A stretch of DNA of 9,960 nt from Gemmatimonadota bacterium (lineage in GTDB: Bacteria > Gemmatimonadota > Gemmatimonadetes > Gemmatimonadales > Gemmatimonadaceae), in NCBI GenBank assembly GCA_003142495.1, contig PLMM01000208.1, forward strand, positions 13,118 to 23,077, given 5' to 3'. Both the position numbers and the translations under genes were made by a program. This document shows positions 1 through 5,591 of the stretch, piece by piece; positions within the stretch are counted from its first letter, which is position 1, and the number at the start of each line of letters is the position of its first letter. The notes beneath the pieces were generated by a model. It was given only the letters and a program-made list of their open reading frames with translations. It searched no databases and was not told where the DNA came from.

Positions 1-187
1 ACACGAGCGTCCCCTCGCGCACGAACTCCGGCTCCGGCTGCTCTCCGCTCGCCGCCTGGCGAACCGAGACCGTCAGCCAGCGGTCCACCGCTACACCCAC
101 GCAGTCGAAGCCTCCGCCAATATTTGCGGCGGAGGCGGGAACGCGAACAGTGGCTACGCTGGTGTCTTTGCTATCGGAAGCGGTCAC
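1..187 (-). CDS. thrB: Homoserine kinase, N-terminal fragment (cut by window edge)
   Basis: Homoserine kinase phosphorylates L-homoserine with ATP to O-phosphohomoserine in cytoplasmic threonine synthesis. Only the first 62 codons are inside the window. Read from the GTG at 187-185, residues 13-34 give VRVPASAANIGGGFDCVGVA, the N-terminal signature of this GHMP-kinase family (usual form [21 protein letters not shown]). The ATP-binding PxxxGLGSSAA loop should lie beyond the left edge. The start is well constrained, because an in-frame TAG lies only four codons upstream and no ATG is nearby. No Shine-Dalgarno sequence precedes it; instead TAGCCT sits six bases upstream, suggesting a leaderless message. 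The upstream neighbour on the same strand is a Crp/Fnr-type regulator 58 bases away, so read-through from it is also possible. The identification is firm at family level. Confidence 0.85.
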   Translation of the reverse strand, partial: MTASDSKDTSVATVRVPASAANIGGGFDCVGVAVDRWLTVSVRQAASGEQPEPEFVREGTLV

Positions 188-193
188 GCGTGA

Positions 194-222
194 AGGCTAA
201 CGTCGCACCGCAGCTCCGTGAA
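194..222 (-). promoter_or_regulatory. Candidate leaderless promoter of thrB
   Basis: On the minus strand TTCACG (222-217, four of six matches to TTGACA) is followed after 17 bases by TAGCCT (199-194, a TAnnnT -10 box). Six bases later comes the GTG start of thrB, so the first transcribed base would fall on or next to the start codon. The spacing is good but the boxes are weak, so this remains a prediction. Confidence 0.4.
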
Positions 223-245
223 GCGCGCGCGTAGCGCATCGGCAC

Positions 246-983
246 TCACGCTTCGCGTCGAAACTCCGACGACGCACTCGTGCTCTCATTGAAATCTGCG
301 AGCGATGTGCGCGTCGCCGGCGCGAGCCGCGCCACGAGCTTGTCGAGATCCGAGATGTACAGCCCGCCGCCCTCACGACGCACGAGCCCCTCGGCACACA
401 GCCGTCCGAGCACGAGCGAGATCGACTCGCGCGTTGCACCAACCAATTCGCCGAGCAGTCGTCGCGGCACCGGCGGAGCAGCCGCACCCGCGCGCGCATC
501 GTGACTCTGCGCGAGGCGCACGAGCGATGCGATCAGCCGCTGCTCGACCGTCAACATCGCATGCTGCCCGAATTTCACCAGCAGCGCCGTTCGCTCGGCC
601 ATCAGCTGCCGCAGAAGAATCAGCGCGGTCGCGGGCTGCTCGCGGAGCATCGCGCTGAAGCGCGCGGAGCTCAGATGCAGCGTCTCGCTCTCCTCTTCCG
701 CGCGCGCCTGGCTCGCATAAACAGCTGTTCCCTCGAGCCCCTCACCGCCGAAGGTCTCGCCGCACGTCGCCACCCACGGAACGAAGCTCCGGCCGGCACC
801 CACCTGATTGCGCAAAACGACCTGTCCGCGAAGCACGAGGAAGATCCCATCCGCGCCCGTTCCCTGCTCGTAGATCGTGAATCCAGAGGGCCAAGAGGTC
901 CGGGCCCCAAAGGCGGCAATTTGATCCCGTTGCTCGCGGGCGACCCGTGTGATTTCTTTCATGAGGACGGTCGATGCAGCCAT
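246..983 (-). CDS. Crp/Fnr-family transcriptional regulator
   Basis: A 245-residue Crp/Fnr-type DNA-binding regulator, counted from the chosen ATG at 983. Residues about 25-135 form the cyclic-nucleotide-binding-like beta-barrel (FTIYEQGTGADGIFLVLRGQ at 35-54, then GE at 75-76). Residues about 135-160 form the dimer helix. Residues about 172-215 are a winged helix-turn-helix whose recognition helix reads ATRESISLVLGRL (183-195), parallel to the CSRETVGRILKML region of Crp. The Arg-Ser pair that contacts cAMP phosphate in E. coli Crp is not recognisable (YASQARA at 89-95), and no FNR-type N-terminal cysteine cluster exists, so the effector is unknown. In-frame ATGs also exist at 1031 and 962; 983 was chosen because GGGTGG lies just upstream. 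It diverges from the hydrogenase-like gene at 1111 and precedes thrB on the same strand. The last 25 residues are rich in Ser, Glu and Arg and look disordered. Confidence 0.85.
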   Translation of the reverse strand: MAASTVLMKEITRVAREQRDQIAAFGARTSWPSGFTIYEQGTGADGIFLVLRGQVVLRNQVGAGRSFVPWVATCGETFGGEGLEGTAVYASQARAEEESETLHLSSARFSAMLREQPATALILLRQLMAERTALLVKFGQHAMLTVEQRLIASLVRLAQSHDARAGAAAPPVPRRLLGELVGATRESISLVLGRLCAEGLVRREGGGLYISDLDKLVARLAPATRTSLADFNESTSASSEFRREA

Positions 984-1110
984 GAGCCACCCGGTTTGCC
1001 GGAGCAAGGCACGCTGGCAACCATGCCGCATGTCGTAGCGCAGTCAAGCAATGTACGGGCCGTAAAGTGAGCGGGCACAGCGGTTTCCCCCATTCCGTGA
1101 TCGCCACAGA
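984..1110. promoter_or_regulatory. Divergent intergenic promoter region (weak elements)
   Basis: This 127-base gap separates the Crp/Fnr-type gene (leftward) from the hydrogenase-like gene (rightward), so it must hold both promoters unless they are expressed from elsewhere. Leftward, TTGACT (1047-1042) is a good -35 match, but the hexamer 17 bases further (ATGGTT) is poor. Rightward, TAAAGT (1062-1067) is a fair -10 box without a convincing -35. No clear TGTGA-N6-TCACA or TTGAT-N4-ATCAA site for a Crp or FNR protein was found. Confidence 0.3.
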
Positions 1111-2436
1111 ATGTCGAGCTCTTCGCGCGCGTTGCCGGAAGACGGGACGTCCTTCATCATCCTCGGCGCCGACGCGGTGCTGGCCGCTCTGCCGGCCTCG
1201 CCCGTCCAGCTCGCGCATGCCTGCCAGGCCCTCGGCTTCCAGCTGGCGGCCCCCGCGACGTGGGGCGATGAGCTGATCGCCGAGAGCTGCCTCGATCGGC
1301 TCGCCACCTATGAGCATCCGACCGCCGTCATGTGCAGCTGCCCGCTCGTCACGGAGCGACTGACCCGCGCCAGCATGATGCTCGAGCCGTTCATGCTCAC
1401 CTTCGTTTCGCCTCCGGTTGCGACCGCGCGCTACATCCGCGCCGCGTTCAGCGGACAGGCGCTCCACATCACGTATGCGGGCGCGTGCCCGGGCGCCGAT
1501 GACGAGTCGATCGATGCGCGCCTGCGTCCGTCCGAGCTGCTCGAGGCCTTCGTAGAGCAGGGCATCGTTCTGGGATCGCAGCCCAACTGCTTCGATGCGC
1601 TCGTGCCGCTCGACCGTCGACGCTTCTATTCACTTCCGGGCGGCGTGCCCACGCGGGAGCACGTCGAGCGCATCGCGCACCGCTCGTTCATCGAGCTCAC
1701 CGGCGACGATGTGGTGCTCGAGCTCACGCAGCAGCTCATCGAGCAGACCCCCGCACTCCTCGACATCGCCGCGCCACTCGGCTGCGCCTGCGCAGGTGCG
1801 GGCGAGCATGCGATGCCTGGGAATCCACGCGCGGGCTTGTTGACACTCGAGCCGCCGCGCGCGCGGCAGCGCGTGCTCGACCAGTCGCTTCAGGTCGACG
1901 TCACGCAGACGCTCGTGGAGCTGTGCGAGCTGCACATGAGCACTGCGGAAGAAACAACTCCGCTCGAGGTGCATCTCGCGGCGGACTCGGCGCCTGCGCC
2001 CGAAGATGTGCTCGACGATGTGCTCGACGTGAACATCGTCGAGGTCGTTGCGCCAGACGAGGTCGTGCTCGCAAACGCACCGGCTGCCGCGCGCGTCGCC
2101 GACGACGAGTCGTTGTCGGTTCCGCGGCGGCGTCCGGTTGTCGCTCGCGCGCCGTCATCGATGCCGCGCTACGCGAACGCGAGCGGCGAGATGGTGCCGC
2201 GCGCATCGCTCGCGGTGCTGCGCCACGCGCTCGCGCGCATCGCCAAGCGCAAGGCGCGCCGTCAGCCGAAGGTCGAGCGCGGACGCCGCGAGCGCGCCAT
2301 CGAGATCCACGAGGGACTCGTGCGCGGCACCGCGCGCACCCCGCGCTCGCTCGCGATCGCAGCCGGCGCCGATCTGCCGCGCCCAGTGCCGCCGCCCCCC
2401 GCGCGCCATCGACCACGCACGATGATGGGACTCTAG
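1111..2436 (+). CDS. [FeFe]-hydrogenase H-domain-like protein with long charged tail
   Basis: A 441-residue protein. Residues about 12-230 resemble the large-subunit C-terminal (H-cluster) domain of iron hydrogenases, in the form found in sensory hydrogenase-like proteins. The match includes an LGF...WGDELIAES stretch (41-59), a CSCP motif (75-78) where the first H-cluster motif TSCCP is expected, SPPVATARYIRAAF (100-113), GACPG (124-128) at the MPCxxK position, RRFYSLPGGVP (170-180), and GCACAGAG (224-231) near the third cysteine motif. C77, C126 and C225/C227 are candidate cluster ligands. The Lys and Glu of MPCxxKxxE are absent, and there are no ferredoxin-like CxxCxxC motifs, so hydrogen turnover is unlikely. 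Residues 277-335 are acidic. Residues 338-441 are Arg-rich, Pro-rich and probably disordered apart from a basic helix around 365-405. No kinase or PAS domain follows. No Shine-Dalgarno sequence precedes the ATG. The homology is fairly sure; the function is unknown. Confidence 0.7.
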   Translation: MSSSSRALPEDGTSFIILGADAVLAALPASPVQLAHACQALGFQLAAPATWGDELIAESCLDRLATYEHPTAVMCSCPLVTERLTRASMMLEPFMLTFVSPPVATARYIRAAFSGQALHITYAGACPGADDESIDARLRPSELLEAFVEQGIVLGSQPNCFDALVPLDRRRFYSLPGGVPTREHVERIAHRSFIELTGDDVVLELTQQLIEQTPALLDIAAPLGCACAGAGEHAMPGNPRAGLLTLEPPRARQRVLDQSLQVDVTQTLVELCELHMSTAEETTPLEVHLAADSAPAPEDVLDDVLDVNIVEVVAPDEVVLANAPAAARVADDESLSVPRRRPVVARAPSSMPRYANASGEMVPRASLAVLRHALARIAKRKARRQPKVERGRRERAIEIHEGLVRGTARTPRSLAIAAGADLPRPVPPPPARHRPRTMMGL

Positions 2437-2451
2437 CCTCGCGGCTTAGAG
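2431..2451. terminator. Bidirectional hairpin between convergent genes
   Basis: CTCTAGCC (2431-2438) pairs with GGCTTAGAG (2443-2451) around a four-base loop, giving eight pairs with one bulged base. The plus-strand stop TAG and the minus-strand stop TAA both lie inside the stem. In the minus-strand RNA the loop reads GCGA, a GNRA tetraloop. No T-run follows on either strand, so a termination role is inferred only from its position between convergent genes. Confidence 0.35.
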
Positions 2452-3072
2452 GTTCAGCGCCTCACGCGCGCCGGTGATCACGAACTGCGTCGCGACGGCG
2501 GCGAGCAGCAGCCCCATGATGCGCGTCACCACGCGAATCCCCGTCTGCCCCATCAGGCTGACGAGCCGGTCGCCCGCTCTCAGCGTCAGCCAGCAGATGA
2601 TCGCGGTGAGCCACACCGATCCATAGACCGCGACGTTGCCGGCGATCGTGTGCGACTGCCCCGCGAGCACCATCACCGTCGAGATCGCGCCGGGCCCCGC
2701 GAGCATCGGCATCGCGAGCGGCGTGAGCGCAACGTCTTCCTTCTCCTGCCCTTCGACGATCTCCTCCGTGCCCTCCTGCGTCGTGCGCTCGCCGCGCAGC
2801 ATGTCCATCGCGACCAGCCAGAGAATCAGCCCGCCCGCGATGCGAAACGCCGGCAGCGTGATGCCGAACATCTTGAAGATCCCCGTGCCGGCGATGCCGA
2901 ACACCGTCATGAGCGCGCCCGCGGCGATGCACGCGCGGAGCGCAGTCCTGCGGCGGCGCTCCACCGACTGCCCTTGCGTGATCACGAGGTAGGTCGGGAT
3001 CACGGCCACTGGGTCGACGATGAAGAGCAGCGACGTGAAGGTGACGAGCGCGAACTGAAAGTATGTCATCAT
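2446..3072 (-). CDS. MarC-family integral membrane protein
   Basis: A 208-residue inner-membrane protein of the MarC family (also known as UPF0056), whose usual length is just over 200 residues. About six hydrophobic segments are visible, roughly 5-31, 44-70, 72-91, 119-138, 145-165 and 181-201. Family hallmarks are DPVAVIPTYLVIT (20-32) in the first segment, MPMLAGPGAISTVMVL (121-136) after the acidic loop, and RIMGLLLAAVATQFVITG (184-201) at the end. The biochemical function of the family is not established; the name comes from the E. coli multiple-antibiotic-resistance locus, and later work did not support a resistance role. The ATG at 3072 overlaps the stop of the upstream Smr-domain gene as ATGA, indicating translational coupling; a second ATG follows at 3069. 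The reading frame stays open upstream, but the similarity and hydrophobic pattern begin at this Met. It converges on the hydrogenase-like gene with only nine bases between them. Confidence 0.9.
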   Translation of the reverse strand: MMTYFQFALVTFTSLLFIVDPVAVIPTYLVITQGQSVERRRRTALRACIAAGALMTVFGIAGTGIFKMFGITLPAFRIAGGLILWLVAMDMLRGERTTQEGTEEIVEGQEKEDVALTPLAMPMLAGPGAISTVMVLAGQSHTIAGNVAVYGSVWLTAIICWLTLRAGDRLVSLMGQTGIRVVTRIMGLLLAAVATQFVITGAREALNL

Positions 3073-3668
3073 CGATCGTCGAACTCGTGCAACGCAGCCT
3101 CGAGCATGGCGCGCAGCCGTTGCTCGCGATCGGGGCCGTCCGGCACTCCCGCGGCGACCGCGCCGAATTGCGCGAGCATCTCCTGCTCGACGAACGCCGG
3201 CGTTGGCTCGACGCCGAGCTCCTCGATGCTGCGCTTCGCGAGATGGCGCAGGAGCGCGCGCGTCTCGGGCTCGAGCGCCGCGAGCCCCGCCGGGTCGCGC
3301 GGCGGGGGCTCGTGCGGATTGCGCGCCCGCTGCGGCGCGTCGCGCACCGCGTTGAGCTTCGCGAAGGTCACGACGAACGATCCGGGCGTGTGCTCGAGCA
3401 CGTCGTTCAACACACCGCGCCTGCGCAGCGACACGAGCAGCTGCGCGATCGCCTCGCGTACCACCAACACACCATCGGGGCTGTTGTTCCCGCGCCCCGT
3501 GATGACGAGCGCCTCCTTGGCGCGACTCATCTGCCGCTCGCGCAGCCAGTTCTCCGTGCGTTTGAGCGCCTGCTCGCGCGACGGATGATGCGTGCGAAGG
3601 TTGAGTGTGCGGTCGGCGCCGAAGCGCATCTCGTCGAATGCCTGTCTGAGCGCGGGCACTCGCGTCAT
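3069..3668 (-). CDS. Smr-domain protein, variant without the HGxG histidine
   Basis: A 199-residue soluble protein. Residues about 20-102 look like an Smr domain, the small nuclease or nucleic-acid-binding module found at the C terminus of MutS2: LNLRTHHPSREQALKRTENW (22-41) at the LDLHG position, EALVITGRGNNS (52-63) at the HGxG loop, REAIAQLLV (71-79), and a final strand GSFVVTF (96-102). The catalytic-loop His is replaced by Thr (TGRG), and LDxH reads LNLR, so nuclease activity cannot be assumed. Residues 110-199 are a separate region that is first Pro-rich, then probably helical, and not recognised. The ATG at 3668 has a GGAAG Shine-Dalgarno sequence eight bases upstream. The gene ends in an ATGA overlap with the MarC-family gene, so the two are probably cotranscribed. 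I am fairly sure of the domain and do not know the cellular role. Confidence 0.7.
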   Translation of the reverse strand: MTRVPALRQAFDEMRFGADRTLNLRTHHPSREQALKRTENWLRERQMSRAKEALVITGRGNNSPDGVLVVREAIAQLLVSLRRRGVLNDVLEHTPGSFVVTFAKLNAVRDAPQRARNPHEPPPRDPAGLAALEPETRALLRHLAKRSIEELGVEPTPAFVEQEMLAQFGAVAAGVPDGPDREQRLRAMLEAALHEFDDR

Positions 3669-3773
3669 CGCGCGCGCTTCCGGCGCGCGCCGTCGGGTGC
3701 ATCGACGGCAACGAGCAACAATGAGCGAGCGGCAAGGCGAGTGCGCATGCAGAAAGCTACAGTCGCGCCGAGC

Positions 3774-3803
3774 AAAAAAAACCGCCCTCCGTGAGGAGAG
3801 CGG
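3774..3803 (-). terminator. Rho-independent terminator of the first outer-membrane protein gene
   Basis: On the minus strand, 24 bases after the stop codon at 3828, CCGCTCTCC (3803-3795) pairs with GGAGGGCGG (3790-3782) around TCAC. This makes a nine-pair stem with one G-U pair, directly followed by eight T (3781-3774). It is a textbook intrinsic terminator and separates this unit from the Smr/MarC unit downstream. Confidence 0.93.
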
Positions 3804-3827
3804 CCTTCTTTCGCGTGTCGTCGCGAA

Positions 3828-4409
3828 CTAGAACGTAATGCCGACGCTGAGCGGGATCATCTGGAACTTCTCGTCCTGTCCATTGCCGTTGTTGAAGCTG
3901 CTGCCACTGAACACATAGTGGTAACGCGCCTCGACGAATGGTGAGAGCGAGCCCTTGAACTTGATCCCCGCGCCGCCGTTCAGACCGAACTTGGTCTGCG
4001 AGCCGGACGAGAAATCGAAGTTGTCGTTGCTGCCGGTGTTCTTGAAGTTGTAGACGCCGGCGCCGCCGATCAGGTAGAACTGCGCAGGGCTCTTCGTTCC
4101 GACGTTGAACACGAGATCTGCCGTCGCATCGATCAGGCGAAGCTTCACGTTGTTGAAATCCTTGTAGTTCATCTGATTCCAGGAGCCGTCGACGCGCAGC
4201 GCAACCGGCGAGTTCTGGAAGCCGAAGTTCAACAGCGCGCCTGCATTCCATCCGGTCTTGACGAAGTTGTTGAAGTCGCCGGTTGGGAACGTCGCACCGC
4301 CCATGACGCCGAACTGAATCGGGCTGCTGGATGCACTCTGCGCAGCGACCCTTCCGCTCGCGAGCACTGCGAACCCAAGTATCGCTGCGCCTGTAAGAAT
4401 ACGCTTCAT
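3828..4409 (-). CDS. Small outer-membrane beta-barrel protein, paralogue 1
   Basis: A 193-residue secreted protein that probably forms a small outer-membrane barrel. Residues 1-23 are a Sec signal peptide (KR, a hydrophobic core, then VAA with likely cleavage before Q24). The mature part alternates polar and hydrophobic residues in strand-like stretches, with Gly/Asn-rich turns, and ends in GITF, a terminal Phe typical of proteins inserted by the BAM machinery. Barrel-like landmarks are IQFGVMGGAT (31-40), KTGWNAG (51-57), FYLIGGAGVYNF (111-122), TKFGLNGGAGIKF (139-151) and FVEARYHYVFSG (158-169). These blocks recur in the neighbouring gene at 4724-5335, so the two are paralogues. The start is set by GAGGAA just upstream of the ATG and by the signal peptide. 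The frame remains open far upstream without recognisable protein. The ligand or function is unknown. The coding sequence looks less GC-rich than the arg genes. Confidence 0.85.
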   Translation of the reverse strand: MKRILTGAAILGFAVLASGRVAAQSASSSPIQFGVMGGATFPTGDFNNFVKTGWNAGALLNFGFQNSPVALRVDGSWNQMNYKDFNNVKLRLIDATADLVFNVGTKSPAQFYLIGGAGVYNFKNTGSNDNFDFSSGSQTKFGLNGGAGIKFKGSLSPFVEARYHYVFSGSSFNNGNGQDEKFQMIPLSVGITF

Positions 4410-4723
4410 AAATTCCTCACATTCCTGTTCAAAGGACACGTTCGCGACTACGAAACCAGCGTCGCGTGTGTCTTGAAGGCAAAAACGAAGCCGCTCATTC
4501 CCGATATGTGTGAGTCTTGATTGGTCGCGTCTGCTAGAGTGTGATGTAGATCGCGTCGCGCATACGTTTACGCACGATGTGCGCACCTCGCGCACGTGAT
4601 ACGAAGCAACCCGATTGCCGTGAGCGATGCCCGCAGATGCAACGCTGCCCACGATCGCATGCGCAAACAGCACGCGGCGATCGCGGGCAACACGAGCTTC
4701 ATCTTGCGATGAAGCCCCGCATT
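4410..4723. other. Intergenic region between the two barrel genes
   Basis: These 314 bases separate the two tandem barrel genes. They hold the hairpin at 4694-4717 just after the upstream gene and, next to 4409, the Shine-Dalgarno sequence GAGGAA (4418-4413) of the downstream gene. The promoter of that gene is expected here, but no TTGACA/TATAAT pair with good spacing was found on the minus strand. Open frames crossing this stretch have no recognisable protein features. Confidence 0.5.
4694..4717 (-). terminator. Hairpin with GCAA tetraloop after the second barrel gene
   Basis: On the minus strand GGGCTTCATC (4717-4708) pairs with GATGAAGCTC (4703-4694) around GCAA, a GNRA loop. This gives ten pairs including one G-U. 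It begins six bases after the stop codon. Only GTGTTG follows instead of a T-run, so it may be a weak or factor-aided terminator, or a stabilising 3' structure. Confidence 0.5.
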
Positions 4724-5335
4724 CTAGAACGTGATTCCCACGCTGATCGGGACGAACTGCAGCGACTTCGCAGTGCTGTTGTCGCCGCCACCAACAGCGC
4801 TTCCGTGGATCACGTTGTGGTAGCGCGCCTCGATGAACGTCGCGAAGCCCGTCAGCTGGAACTTGAATCCGACGCCCCCATTCAACCCGAACTTCGTGCC
4901 ATCCGCGTGCACGTCGCTGTTCGGATCCTTGAAGCGCTCGTTGTAGATGCCCGCTCCGCCAATCAGATAGAACTTCGTCGGTAGCGCGGCGCCAAAGGTG
5001 TAGACGACGTTCGCCGTCCCATCGATGATGCGCAGATTCGGAAACGAGGAGGTTGCGCCGGCTCCTCCCGCAACCACGAACGTCTTGCCGCTCATCTGCT
5101 GCCACTGTCCATCGATGCGAAAGCTCACGGGCACCAGCGGCACCCCGATGCTCACGAGCACCCCGGCGTTCCACCCGGTCTTCTCTTCCGTCTTCAGATC
5201 ACTCAGCGGCAACGTCGCTCCGCCCATGATGCCGAAGCGCACCGGGCTGCTGACGATTGCCTGCGCGGAGACGGACGCAGCCGTCACGGAAAGAGCGAGT
5301 CCCAAAACGGCAGCACTGATCACCGTACGCGTCAT
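4724..5335 (-). CDS. Small outer-membrane beta-barrel protein, paralogue 2
   Basis: A 203-residue secreted barrel-type protein, paralogous to the one at 3828-4409. Residues 1-24 form a Sec signal peptide (TR near the start, a hydrophobic core, SVSA before Q25). Shared blocks are SSPVRFGIMGGAT (29-41), KTGWNAG (52-58), KFYLIGGAGIYN (121-132), TKFGLNGGVGFKF (147-159), FIEARYHNV (167-175) and PISVGITF with terminal Phe (196-203). It differs from paralogue 1 mainly in two turn regions, an Ala/Gly-rich one at 87-97 and a charged one at 133-146. The ATG at 5335 is supported by GGAGGG (5348-5343) at ideal spacing; an in-frame ATG at 5359 lies upstream of that site and is not preferred. A hairpin follows the stop. 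The function is unknown; resemblance to generic OmpA/OmpW-like or porin-like barrels is structural only. Confidence 0.85.
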   Translation of the reverse strand: MTRTVISAAVLGLALSVTAASVSAQAIVSSPVRFGIMGGATLPLSDLKTEEKTGWNAGVLVSIGVPLVPVSFRIDGQWQQMSGKTFVVAGGAGATSSFPNLRIIDGTANVVYTFGAALPTKFYLIGGAGIYNERFKDPNSDVHADGTKFGLNGGVGFKFQLTGFATFIEARYHNVIHGSAVGGGDNSTAKSLQFVPISVGITF

Positions 5336-5409
5336 AGCAAAACCCTCCAAGCTGTCCATGAGTCTCAGCCCCGCGCACCCGCGATGATCGGCAGGCACGA
5401 AGAGCCGGT

Positions 5410-5423
5410 CCGGCACGTGCCGG
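5410..5423. promoter_or_regulatory. Perfect 14-base palindrome, possible operator
   Basis: CCGGCACGTGCCGG is a perfect inverted repeat, 74 bases upstream of the ATG of the second barrel gene. A consensus -35 hexamer TTGACA lies at 5457-5452 on the minus strand, although the hexamer 17 bases further (GAAGAG) is a poor -10. If that promoter is used, the palindrome falls just after the transcription start, a common operator position. A related sequence lies at 5554-5570. Confidence 0.4.
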
Positions 5424-5553
5424 TCACCCTCTTCCTTGCAAGAAGCACGCATGTCAAACCACCACGACGGAGAATAGCTCTCCCGGCGCGCCACTTATGA
5501 GACGCGTGGACACGCCGAACGTTTGCGGATTTGACGCATGCGCAATTGGTGAG

Positions 5554-5570
5554 CCCGGTCACGTGCCGGG
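5554..5570. repeat. Second CACGTG-centred inverted repeat
   Basis: CCCGG (5554-5558) and CCGGG (5566-5570) flank TCACGTG, giving a near-copy of the palindrome at 5410-5423 with one extra base. It lies 21 bases downstream of the argA stop, so it could be a second operator copy or a short 3' hairpin of the arg operon. No T-run follows on the minus strand. Confidence 0.35.
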
Positions 5571-5591
5571 ACAATCGCGCGAGAAACTGTC

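Noticed and set aside
1021..1031. ATGCCGCAT, a short palindrome in the divergent region, considered as a regulator site
   Set aside because: The arms are only four bases and it does not match Crp or FNR consensus sites. Such a palindrome is expected by chance.
2446..3735. A 429-codon frame that would extend the MarC-family protein upstream across the Smr-domain gene
   Set aside because: The extension is Ala/Arg-rich out-of-frame translation of the Smr gene. The MarC-family similarity and membrane pattern begin at 3072, where an ATGA overlap marks the start.
4676..4686. GCGATCGC, an eight-base palindrome resembling the iterated HIP1 sequence of cyanobacteria
   Set aside because: Only a single exact copy was noticed here, and such words are likely by chance in GC-rich DNA.
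3828..5174. A 448-codon open frame in phase with the first barrel gene, running back into the second
   Set aside because: The signal peptide and Shine-Dalgarno sequence place the true start at 4409. The upstream part is Arg/His-rich with no protein features and is antisense-frame noise over the other barrel gene in GC-rich DNA.
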